Assembly (NCBI GenBank): GCA_915070235.1
Contig: CAJZFM010000167.1
Location: forward strand, 1-5,301
Direction: 5' to 3'
Length of the DNA stretch: 5,301 nt
From: an uncultured Capnocytophaga sp.
GTDB lineage: Bacteria > Bacteroidota > Bacteroidia > Flavobacteriales > Flavobacteriaceae
The number at the start of each line of letters is the position of its first letter. Within the stretch, counting starts at the first letter, position 1. The position numbers and the translations under genes are program-made. Positions 1-5,301 of the stretch are shown one piece after another. Under the pieces are notes generated by a model. The model saw only the letters and a program-made list of their open reading frames with translations, was not told where the DNA came from and made no database searches.

Positions 1-119
1 CCTTCAAGGATAACTATCCCAATACCGAAATCACCCTTACCCATAAGGGACTATTAGCCTTTGAGAGCTATGTGGAGGCGCTAAAGAGTTATTTGGTTAT
101 TGATGTGAATAATAGTTAG
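1..119 (+). CDS. C-terminal end of a probable winged-helix transcriptional regulator (5' end outside window)
   Basis: An open frame enters from the left edge (first full codon at position 3) and ends at TAG 117-119, giving 38 visible residues beginning FKDNYPNTEITLTHKG and ending LKSYLVIDVNNS. The pattern of a beta-wing (the TEITLTHKG stretch) followed by an amphipathic helix (LLAFESYVEALKSYL) resembles the end of small winged-helix DNA-binding regulators of the MarR/ArsR-like HTH_34 type. In that group a 'T-x-Y-x-L-T-x-K-G' wing is followed by 'AFExYLxAL'. Such proteins are usually about 100 residues and act as dimeric cytoplasmic regulators. The recognition helix is outside the window, so target and effector cannot be judged. 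The gene is separated from the restriction-modification operon by a repeat tract and a promoter, so it need not regulate it. The assignment rests on a short tail and is moderate. Confidence 0.6.
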   Translation, partial: FKDNYPNTEITLTHKGLLAFESYVEALKSYLVIDVNNS

Positions 120-125
120 AAGGCT

Positions 126-196
126 ATTTGTCCATTTGCCAATGAGTTCATTTGTCAATTTACGAATGAACTCATTGGCAATTTGGCAAATTATTC
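126..196. repeat. About three degenerate 24-nt tandem units in the intergenic region
   Basis: Three units follow head to tail: 126-149, 150-173 and 174-196 (the last is one base short). Units 1 and 2 agree at 19 of 24 positions by hand alignment. Unit 3 is more diverged but keeps the ATTTGNCA-like core. Most of the tract can also be parsed in 8-nt steps starting with AT, for example ATTTGTCC, ATTTGCCA, ATTTGTCA and ATTTGGCA. The tract begins seven bases after the stop of the upstream regulator and ends inside the promoter of the endonuclease gene. I recall similar ATTTGCCA-rich repeats between genes of Bacteroidota, but have not checked this. No function can be assigned. Confidence 0.6.
136..181. 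repeat. Inverted repeat / hairpin upstream of the restriction-modification operon
   Basis: The left arm 136-152 (TTGCCAATGAGTTCATT) is the exact reverse complement of 165-181. Pairing can continue inward through one G-T wobble (153/164) and two more pairs (154/163, 155/162), leaving a six-base loop at 156-161. This gives a 20-bp imperfect stem starting 17 bases after the stop codon of the upstream regulator gene. No T-run follows on the plus strand, so it is not a textbook intrinsic terminator. It could end or stabilise the upstream transcript, or act at DNA level as an operator, because its right arm contains the probable -33 TTG (175-177) of the next promoter. The pairing is seen directly; the role is inference. 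Confidence 0.65.
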
Positions 197-205
197 TTAC
201 CTTTG
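175..205 (+). promoter_or_regulatory. Promoter of the restriction-modification operon
   Basis: A -7 element TACCTTTG at 198-205 matches the Bacteroidota consensus TAnnTTTG exactly. A TTG at 175-177 lies 20 bases upstream, inside the usual 17-23 spacing. Transcription would begin roughly at 210-213, giving a leader of about 12-15 bases before the ATG at 225. This position decides the start of the downstream gene: a longer reading from TTG 183 would begin upstream of the expected transcript start. Confidence 0.65.
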
Positions 206-224
206 CACAACAAAAAGAAGTCAG

Positions 225-842
225 ATGGATATATTTGAAAAAGGAGATTTTAGGACAGTCTCTGTGAAATATAGAACATTGAAGTTTCAGGCGGAAGGGG
301 AGTCGCATAAATCTCAAGGAGAGCCCAATGTATATGATATAGATTTGATTATCAACTCAATTCGTGATGTTATTATTGTAAATTACTTGGGGTATGATTT
401 GCTCAATTGGGACAAGGATGGATTTGATGCTAAAAAGAGTAAGAAAGATCAATTCTTAGAAGTAAAACAATGTTCTATTTCAAGCGAATCTTGGGGTGGG
501 ATATGGAATGATACCAATGAAGAAAAAGCACGTGCTTTCTCCGACAAACGACTTTTTACAGTAGTGGGTGTTTGGAAAGGAGCGCATGATCTACAATTTA
601 TGGTCTATGGACAGCACCCTCAGTTGGGACAGGACTTGTATAGAATGGTAACCCAAAGGAAAGAGGGAAGTCGTTCTACACAATCTATTTCTATCCAAAA
701 AATGATAAAGGAGTACCAGTTTCAAGTAATTTGTCCTCCTGATAAAGACAAAGAGTTTGTATATACCTTATTGGTTAATTATAGTAGAAGCATAGTAAAA
801 AGCATTAGCAAAGATGACCTTAAAGAATTACAAGATATATAA
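225..842 (+). CDS. Probable type II restriction endonuclease, PD-(D/E)xK-like, family unassigned
   Basis: This 205-aa soluble protein has no signal peptide or membrane segment. I start it at ATG 225 rather than the in-frame TTG at 183, because the promoter -7 element ends at 205 and the 14 extra residues look like translated promoter DNA. The central stretch GYDLLNWDKDGFDAKK (57-71) followed by FLEVKQCSIS (78-87) fits the PD-(D/E)xK nuclease core: an acidic residue such as D65 or D68, then E79-x-K81 in a beta-strand. A distinctive WGGIWNDTNEEKARAF (90-105) follows and could help in DNA contact or folding. The gene lies directly upstream of, and overlaps by 29 nt, a DNA methyltransferase gene, which is the strongest argument for a restriction enzyme. 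Family knowledge says such enzymes make Mg2+-dependent double-strand cuts at sites left unmethylated. I cannot name the family or recognition site. It is AT-rich relative to argS, consistent with horizontal acquisition. Confidence 0.75.
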   Translation: MDIFEKGDFRTVSVKYRTLKFQAEGESHKSQGEPNVYDIDLIINSIRDVIIVNYLGYDLLNWDKDGFDAKKSKKDQFLEVKQCSISSESWGGIWNDTNEEKARAFSDKRLFTVVGVWKGAHDLQFMVYGQHPQLGQDLYRMVTQRKEGSRSTQSISIQKMIKEYQFQVICPPDKDKEFVYTLLVNYSRSIVKSISKDDLKELQDI

Positions 843-1800
843 TAAATCCTGTTATGGGCTGGAAGAGTTAGAGAGTGAAAGTATTGATGCTCTTATTACA
901 GACCCTCCTTATGGTATCTCTTATCAAAATCATTATTGGGATAAAGATCTACCTAACAGGCAGATATGGGGGGATACTCTAAGAGTACTCAAAGAGGGAA
1001 GTTATGGACTGGTTTTCTCTTCTGTTCGCCTTATGCACCGCTTAATGGTGGATTTAGAGGATAGTGGTTTTCTTATAAAAGATGTTCTTTTCTGGTCATA
1101 TCTTAATGGAATGCCTAAAAGTAGGGATATTGCTTTGGAAATAGACAAGGAGTTGGGAGTTGAAAGCCAAATCATAGGTAAGTATAATTATGTACAAGGT
1201 TATAAAAAGGACGGAGCAGATAATTACTATACCGATAAACCGAAATATAGGAAAGCCCCTTCTTCTGAATTGGGACAAAAGTATAAGGGATCAGGATTAG
1301 CCCTAAAACCTGCTTATGAACCGATTATCTTGGTGCAAAAGCCTATTCTTACAGAGAAAAATATAGCTAAAAATGTAATTAAGAATGGGACGGGAGTATT
1401 AAATATTGAACAAACACGTATTCCCTATGAGAAAGGAGAGGCGAAAGTAGGACACAATCCACACCCTATAGGTAGAGTTCCCTCAAATATTCTGCGAGTA
1501 GATGCCTTTGAAGACGGCTATGATAAGTTTTTCTTAGTGCCTAAAGTAAGACAAAAAGCAGAGGCTTATAATAATCACCCAACTTTAAAGCCTGTAGAAC
1601 TAATGCAACACTTGGTAAAACTCATTACTTTTGAAGGACAAGTTGTATTAGACCCTTTCTCAGGAAGTGGAAGTACAGGCATTGCTTGTCTGATAAATGA
1701 TAGAAAATATATAGGTTATGAGTTAGAACCAAATTACTATGATATTTCTGTAAGAAGAATAGAGGAATTAGAGAGGGAATGTATGTATAGTTTGTTTTAA
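814..1800 (+). CDS. Type II DNA methyltransferase, beta class, probably N6-adenine
   Basis: This 328-aa protein would transfer a methyl group from S-adenosylmethionine to a base in a specific DNA site, protecting host DNA from the partner endonuclease. The catalytic motif DPPYGISY (residues 30-37) comes first. A target-recognition region follows at roughly 115-250, with the conserved-looking GSGLALKPAYEPIIL (159-173). HPTLKPVELM (255-264, motif X) and the SAM-binding LDPFSGSGSTG (279-289, motif I) come last, with GYELEPNYY (301-309) after. The order IV, recognition domain, I defines the beta class. DPPY favours N6-adenine, but N4-cytosine enzymes can also carry it. Length is normal and all core motifs are intact. 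The ATG at 814 lies inside the endonuclease gene in another frame, suggesting translational coupling. I see no full promoter of its own (TAGATTTG at 340-347 lacks a -33 partner). The C-terminal part is very AT-rich. Confidence 0.9.
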   Translation: MTLKNYKIYNKSCYGLEELESESIDALITDPPYGISYQNHYWDKDLPNRQIWGDTLRVLKEGSYGLVFSSVRLMHRLMVDLEDSGFLIKDVLFWSYLNGMPKSRDIALEIDKELGVESQIIGKYNYVQGYKKDGADNYYTDKPKYRKAPSSELGQKYKGSGLALKPAYEPIILVQKPILTEKNIAKNVIKNGTGVLNIEQTRIPYEKGEAKVGHNPHPIGRVPSNILRVDAFEDGYDKFFLVPKVRQKAEAYNNHPTLKPVELMQHLVKLITFEGQVVLDPFSGSGSTGIACLINDRKYIGYELEPNYYDISVRRIEELERECMYSLF

Positions 1801-1838
1801 TTTTCATGACAAAAATAATACGTAATAATATTTTTTTG

Positions 1839-1846
1839 TATTTTTG
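1839..1846 (+). promoter_or_regulatory. Promoter -7 element for argS
   Basis: TATTTTTG at 1839-1846 fits TAnnTTTG and ends 19 bases before the argS ATG, the same distance as in the endonuclease gene. No TTG is present 17-23 bases upstream, so only the -7 half is supported. The expected start near 1852 would give a leader of about 14 bases. It indicates that argS is transcribed independently of the restriction-modification genes in front of it. Confidence 0.5.
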
Positions 1847-1865
1847 CTTTCTTAAATGATAAAGT

Positions 1866-3641
1866 ATGCTACAACATATTCTTTTAGAAAATACCCAAAA
1901 GGCGATAGCTGAGCACTATGGCCAACACATAGAAAATATAGAAATCCAGCTTACTCGTAAGGAGTTTGAGGGGGATTATACCCTTGTGCTCTTTCCTTTG
2001 CTAAAGCTCATCAAGGCCAAACCCGAACAGATAGGGGAGGTGTTGGGACGCTATCTTACCAAGCATGTAGCGGAGGTTACCGCCTACAATGTGGTCAAAG
2101 GCTTTCTAAACCTGAGTATTGCCGATAGTTACTTCCTTTCTTTCTTCGGTGAAATAGCCGCCCAAGACTGCTATGGTACGACCCCTGTTACAACCGAATC
2201 ACCTGCGATGATTGTGGAATATTCCTCACCGAATACCAACAAACCCCTACACTTGGGACATATCCGTAACAACCTCTTAGGCTTTGCGATGGCCAAGATC
2301 TTGGAGGCTACAGGCAAGCGTGTGTATAAAACACAGATTATCAACGACCGAGGTATCCACATCTGTAAGTCTATGGTGGCTTGGCAACGCTTTGGCAAGG
2401 GAGAAACCCCAGAGAGTACAGGTATGAAGGGAGATAAGCTCGTGGGTAAGTATTATGTACTTTTTGATAAGGCCTATAAGGAAGAAATCGCTCAGCTTAC
2501 ATCCGAAGGCAAAAGCAAGGAGGTTGCCGAACGCGAGGCGCCTATCTTCTTAGAGGCACAACAGATGCTCCGCCTATGGGAACAGGGCGATGCGGATACC
2601 TTGGCACTTTGGAAGCAGATGAACCAATGGGTGTATGACGGCTTTGAGGTAACTTACCGCAATTTAGGGGTGAGCTTTGATCGCAACTATTACGAGAGTG
2701 AAACCTACCTCTTGGGCAAGGATATCGTACAACGAGGGCTGGAGCAAGGCGTATTCTATCGCAAGGAAGATGGCTCCGTATGGATAGACCTTACTGCGGA
2801 CGGCTTGGACGAAAAGCTCGTACTCCGTTCCGATGGTACTTCGGTGTATATCACCCAAGACTTTGGTACAGCTATCAAGCGTATAGAAGAGGACTTTCCT
2901 AAGGTGGAGGGCATGATCTATACGGTGGGCAACGAACAGGATTACCACTTCAAGGTGCTTTTCCTTATCTTACAGAAACTTGGCTTTGCTTGGGCTAAAA
3001 ACCTCTACCACCTAAGCTATGGTATGGTGGAGCTGCCCAATGGAAAAATGAAGAGTCGTGAGGGTACCGTGGTAGATGCCGATGACCTTATGGAGGAAAT
3101 GGTACAAGTAGCCGAGGAACTCTCCCAAGAATTAGGCAAACTTGATGGTTATACTCAGCAACAGAAACAACAGCTCTATAGAGTGATAGGCTTAGGCGCC
3201 CTTAAGTACTATATCCTCAAGGTGGATCCTAAGAAGAAAATCGCTTTCAACCCACAAGAGTCTATTGACTTCCAAGGAAATACAGGGCCTTTTATCCAAT
3301 ATACCTATGCTCGTATTCAGTCTATATTGCGCAAAGCAGGCGAGTTGCCAGCCCTACCTACCACAGGAGAATTGCACGCCAAGGAAAAAGAGCTTATCAA
3401 GCAACTGTCTCTTTTTGCCAGTGTAGTACAACAGGCAGCAGATACTTATAGCCCAGCCCTTATTGCCAATTATGTATATGAATTGGTTAAGGAATTCAAC
3501 TCTTTCTACCAGAATGTGTCCATACTTGGAGAAGAAGACCCTATAAAGCGTGCCCTAAGAATCCACCTCTCCCGCAAGGTAGGAGAAGTCATCGCCACTG
3601 GTTTTGACCTTTTGGGAATAGAAGTACCTGAAAGAATGTAA
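1866..3641 (+). CDS. argS: Arginine--tRNA ligase (arginyl-tRNA synthetase)
   Basis: This 591-aa cytoplasmic class I aminoacyl-tRNA synthetase joins arginine to tRNA-Arg using ATP. Order of parts: an N-terminal tRNA-binding (Add-1-like) domain at about 1-85, ending in VVKGFLNLSI; then the Rossmann catalytic core. The core opens with VEYSSPNTNKPLHLGHIRNN (117-136), where HLGH (129-132) is the HIGH signature. The second ATP-binding signature is GKMKSREGTVV (393-403), a KMSKS variant. The C-terminal helical DALR anticodon-binding domain begins near QYTYARIQSILRKAG (478-492) and ends with the PERM terminus usual for the family. Length and motifs indicate a complete, functional enzyme. The ATG at 1866 follows a TAnnTTTG element by 19 bases and has only an A-rich leader. 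G+C is visibly higher than in the restriction-modification genes, as expected for a core gene. It is convergent with the outer-membrane protein gene downstream. Confidence 0.97.
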   Translation: MLQHILLENTQKAIAEHYGQHIENIEIQLTRKEFEGDYTLVLFPLLKLIKAKPEQIGEVLGRYLTKHVAEVTAYNVVKGFLNLSIADSYFLSFFGEIAAQDCYGTTPVTTESPAMIVEYSSPNTNKPLHLGHIRNNLLGFAMAKILEATGKRVYKTQIINDRGIHICKSMVAWQRFGKGETPESTGMKGDKLVGKYYVLFDKAYKEEIAQLTSEGKSKEVAEREAPIFLEAQQMLRLWEQGDADTLALWKQMNQWVYDGFEVTYRNLGVSFDRNYYESETYLLGKDIVQRGLEQGVFYRKEDGSVWIDLTADGLDEKLVLRSDGTSVYITQDFGTAIKRIEEDFPKVEGMIYTVGNEQDYHFKVLFLILQKLGFAWAKNLYHLSYGMVELPNGKMKSREGTVVDADDLMEEMVQVAEELSQELGKLDGYTQQQKQQLYRVIGLGALKYYILKVDPKKKIAFNPQESIDFQGNTGPFIQYTYARIQSILRKAGELPALPTTGELHAKEKELIKQLSLFASVVQQAADTYSPALIANYVYELVKEFNSFYQNVSILGEEDPIKRALRIHLSRKVGEVIATGFDLLGIEVPERM

Positions 3642-3667
3642 TGATTTAATTGTTAAGAGGTTAATGC

Positions 3668-3707
3668 AAAAAAAATAAGCTATATCCCCAAGGGGATATA
3701 GCTTATT
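3668..3707 (-). terminator. Intrinsic terminator between convergent genes, mainly for the minus strand
   Basis: A perfect 16-bp stem pairs 3674-3689 (AATAAGCTATATCCCC) with 3692-3707 around an AA loop, with four G-C pairs next to the loop. On the minus strand the stem is followed by eight T (A-run 3668-3675, partly shared with the stem base), the classic layout for ending the 3737-4273 transcript. On the plus strand the stem follows the argS stop by 32 bases, but the following bases (CAATTATG) are not a T-run. It may therefore end argS only partly. Confidence 0.85.
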
Positions 3708-3736
3708 CAATTATGAAAAAATAAAACTATGAATGC

Positions 3737-4273
3737 TTAGAAACGGAAACCTAAGCGAACACCAGCGTTAGGTTCTACAGCCCAGAATCTTTCATTAACA
3801 GGTTTGCTGAAGTTGCGACCAAGATTTGCATAAGGAGCCACTACGAACTTGCTGTTGAACACCCAAGTGTATCCAACACCTACCCCAATGATGAAGGCAG
3901 CCATATTAGTCTCCTTTTCATACTTTGTGTTATCCTTTGTTTCTTCTTCAGTGTATTTTCCAAAGCGGGTTTTTAGGAAAGGATTAACGTAAAAACCTAC
4001 TGCATCAGAAGAGTCAAAGTAATAGTTATATCCTACTTTGAAGCTGGTAGCGGAGAATTTACCACCTTTCTTAGGCCAATAGGAAAATCTATCTAAGAAC
4101 ATAAGTTCTGCATCTACTGACTGGTTGTCATCTAAGTAATACTCGTATCCTAACTCTATGGAAGGACGTACTATTACATTGAGAATGTTGAGTTTAACCT
4201 CATTCTTGTAAGTCTGTGCAAAAGCGCCAAAAGATACCAAGGCTATTGCTATACTTAAGATCATTTTTTTCAT
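3737..4273 (-). CDS. Small outer-membrane beta-barrel protein, function unknown
   Basis: This 178-aa precursor begins MKKMILSIAIALVSFGAFAQ, a clear Sec signal peptide with probable cleavage after A19 (AFA|Q). The mature ~159 residues alternate polar and hydrophobic/aromatic positions (IELGYEYYL, FKVGYNYYF, AAFIIGVGVGYTWVF, FVVAPYANLGRNF). They end in VRLGFRF with a terminal phenylalanine, typical of outer-membrane barrels assembled by the BAM machinery. The size fits an 8-stranded barrel of the OmpA-like/DUF3575 kind, but I do not recognise a specific family or ligand. A lysine/glutamate-rich segment (TEEETKDNTKYEKE) near the middle is probably an extracellular loop. It has its own promoter just upstream and a strong terminator just downstream, so it is probably a single-gene unit, although read-through from the barrel gene at 4333-5148 is possible. 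Confidence 0.8.
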   Translation of the reverse strand: MKKMILSIAIALVSFGAFAQTYKNEVKLNILNVIVRPSIELGYEYYLDDNQSVDAELMFLDRFSYWPKKGGKFSATSFKVGYNYYFDSSDAVGFYVNPFLKTRFGKYTEEETKDNTKYEKETNMAAFIIGVGVGYTWVFNSKFVVAPYANLGRNFSKPVNERFWAVEPNAGVRLGFRF

Positions 4274-4299
4274 ATCGTAATCTTTTTATATTATGGGGG

Positions 4300-4330
4300 C
4301 AAAAGTACTAATTTTTTAATTAATAAGCAA
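4300..4330 (-). promoter_or_regulatory. Promoter of the small barrel protein gene
   Basis: On the minus strand, TACTTTTG (plus-strand 4300-4307) matches TAnnTTTG, and a TTG (4328-4330) lies 20 bases upstream. The -7 element ends 26 bases before the ATG at 4273. The -33 element sits two bases past the stop of the preceding minus-strand gene, so the 59-bp intergenic region is almost entirely promoter plus leader. Confidence 0.7.
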
Positions 4331-4332
4331 AA

Positions 4333-5148
4333 TTATAAGCGGAAAATCCAACCTACTGAAATCATAGTCTCAAAAAAGAAGAAATCATGATGGGCTCTAT
4401 CGCTTTTGCTCATAGTGGTACGCACATCGTACATATTGAGGTAACCTCCACGGAGTTCGCCCACGATCATAAAATGCTTAAGTAGGAACATATGTAAGCC
4501 TGCCTTAGCGTGCATACCTACACCCGCTACATGGAACTCATCATAACGTTCGCGATTGAGAATCTTAGTGTTTGTTCTGGGATATACCACCCCGAACCCA
4601 GCTCCTTCGGTAAGGTTCACTTGGAATATATCAGTGTTGCGGATTCCAAATAGGGAAGAAATATCATCTACACGGGCACCTTCTACCAGTACATAGTTGA
4701 GTCCATCGGTATGCTCAAAGGTAAGGAAATCTTCAGTAAGTTTCTTACTCTCATTATGATAGACCTTGTCATGGGAGGTGCCTGCACTTACATAACCCTC
4801 TATGGGAACAGTTTGGTCTTGTACCATCACATATTTCATATGATCTACTCCAGCCGAGAGCGTCCATTTGTCTGCTAAATAGTATCCCAAGCGGAAGTTG
4901 GTCTGAGGGATAGTCATTCTAAGCGGGTTGATATAGTCAATATGCCAACCTTTGGGCTTATCCACCGCCTCCACATCGGAGAGGGTGAAGTTGTAATCAT
5001 TGCCTCGGAAGGTAATATCGGAGTTGGTATAATACCCGCGGTTTCCTCCCCAGAAGACGAAGATTTTCCCTTTGTTATGTTGGGTATAGTCCTGAGCATA
5101 AGAGGCTATCCCACAGAAAAGGGCTACAAAAAGCAATACTTTTTTCAT
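4333..5148 (-). CDS. Flavobacterial outer-membrane beta-barrel protein, function unknown
   Basis: This 271-aa precursor starts at the ATG at 5146-5148. The 10-codon upstream extension from 5178 is rejected because it runs into the promoter and would bury the signal peptide. MKKVLLFVALFCGIASYAQ is a Sec signal peptide with probable cleavage after A18. Mature segments such as KIFVFWGGNRGYYTNSDI (28-45), RMTIPQTNFRLGYYLADKWTLSAGVDHMKYVM (77-108), EDFLTFEHTDGLNYVLVEG (139-157) and the C-terminal FFFFETMISVGWIFRL look like amphipathic beta-strands of a barrel with about ten or more strands. I recall closely similar conserved hypothetical proteins across Flavobacteriia (the 'WGGNRGYYT...F.G..Y.FTL' and 'EHTDGLNY' blocks). 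No enzymatic or ligand-binding role is known to me. Its downstream neighbour is another barrel gene on the same strand, 59 bases away with its own promoter. No intrinsic terminator is visible between them. Confidence 0.8.
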   Translation of the reverse strand: MKKVLLFVALFCGIASYAQDYTQHNKGKIFVFWGGNRGYYTNSDITFRGNDYNFTLSDVEAVDKPKGWHIDYINPLRMTIPQTNFRLGYYLADKWTLSAGVDHMKYVMVQDQTVPIEGYVSAGTSHDKVYHNESKKLTEDFLTFEHTDGLNYVLVEGARVDDISSLFGIRNTDIFQVNLTEGAGFGVVYPRTNTKILNRERYDEFHVAGVGMHAKAGLHMFLLKHFMIVGELRGGYLNMYDVRTTMSKSDRAHHDFFFFETMISVGWIFRL

Positions 5149-5175
5149 TGTGTAAAAGTTTATAAAATCGGAGTG

Positions 5176-5204
5176 CAAAATTACTATTTTTTACAACAAT
5201 GCAA
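5176..5204 (-). promoter_or_regulatory. Promoter of the larger barrel protein gene
   Basis: On the minus strand, TAATTTTG (plus-strand 5176-5183) matches TAnnTTTG. A TTG (5202-5204) lies 18 bases upstream. The -7 element ends 27 bases before the ATG at 5148, nearly the same leader length as the neighbouring barrel gene. This supports the shorter start choice. The bases to the right of it (5205-5301) are AT-rich, with an A-run at 5213-5222, and hold nothing else I can assign. Confidence 0.65.
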
Positions 5205-5301
5205 AATATAAAACAAAAAAAAGTGTAACGCCAATTCCACCCCCAAGTGAAATTTTTTAGCTTGCCTTTTGGTAGAACAAATCTTTAGGTTTTTTAAAGT
5301 T

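Noticed and set aside
126..196. CRISPR array
   Set aside because: The 24-nt units are directly adjacent without unique spacers, are degenerate, and no cas genes are present.
183..224. N-terminal 14-codon extension of the endonuclease from TTG 183
   Set aside because: It overlaps the repeat tract and the TACCTTTG promoter element, so it would begin upstream of the expected transcript start; ATG 225 is the better start.
230..237. Second TAnnTTTG match (TATATTTG) at the endonuclease start
   Set aside because: It would start transcription inside the coding region, and the nearest TTG is 24 bases upstream, outside usual spacing. Likely chance in AT-rich DNA.
81..317. Minus-strand open frame of 78 codons with repeated 'LTNELIGKWTN'-like phrases
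   Set aside because: The repeated peptide phrases are simply the 24-nt intergenic repeat read in frame. It overlaps the endonuclease start and promoter and has no credible protein features.
1810..1817. Minus-strand TAnnTTTG match after the methyltransferase gene (possible antisense promoter)
   Set aside because: There is no TTG at the right distance, and the surrounding DNA is so AT-rich that chance matches are expected.
2171..2948. Minus-strand open frames inside argS
   Set aside because: They are shadows of a complete, motif-bearing arginyl-tRNA synthetase gene.
5149..5178. Ten-codon N-terminal extension of the larger barrel protein from position 5178
   Set aside because: It would place residues before a textbook MKK signal peptide and lies across the promoter -7 element.
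4942..5211. Plus-strand open frame of 89 codons opposite the larger barrel gene
   Set aside because: It lies antisense to a gene with a clear signal peptide and barrel pattern, runs through that gene's promoter and has no recognisable features.

Overview
The window looks like chromosomal DNA of a member of the Bacteroidota, most likely a flavobacterium (Capnocytophaga or a relative; inferred from protein style and moderate-to-low G+C, not from a search). Several things point this way. Matches to the Bacteroidota promoter consensus (TTG, about 17-23 nt, TAnnTTTG) sit just upstream of four of the five complete genes. Start codons are preceded by A-rich sequence rather than clear Shine-Dalgarno sites. 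Two proteins are typical flavobacterial outer-membrane beta-barrels with MKK-type signal peptides.

Layout, left to right. (1) Positions 1-119 hold the last 38 codons of a probable winged-helix transcriptional regulator, + strand. (2) Positions 126-196 are a short intergenic tract of about three degenerate 24-nt tandem units containing a 20-bp imperfect inverted repeat. It runs into the promoter of the next operon. (3) Positions 225-1800 are a compact two-gene module on the + strand. The first gene encodes a 205-aa protein with a PD-(D/E)xK-like motif (probable type II restriction endonuclease). It overlaps by 29 nt a gene for a 328-aa beta-class DNA methyltransferase (DPPY first, FSGSG last). 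This module is visibly more AT-rich than what follows and looks like acquired accessory DNA. (4) Positions 1866-3641 are argS, a complete housekeeping arginyl-tRNA synthetase with its own promoter. (5) A strong 16-bp hairpin at 3674-3707 sits between argS and the convergent minus-strand genes. Its T-tract faces the minus-strand transcript. (6) Positions 3737-4273 and 4333-5148, both on the minus strand, encode two exported beta-barrel outer-membrane proteins of unknown function, each with its own promoter. (7) The last ~120 bases hold the promoter of the second barrel gene and nothing else I can assign.

How the parts work together. The endonuclease and methyltransferase very likely form a type II restriction-modification system: the methyltransferase protects the host site and the endonuclease cuts unmodified DNA. 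The remaining genes are ordinary core functions and show no functional link to the R-M pair. The most interesting element is the R-M module: I cannot assign its endonuclease to a named family, its recognition site is unknown, and the repeat/hairpin tract overlaps its promoter. I see no CRISPR array, tRNA, rRNA, transposase or integrase.
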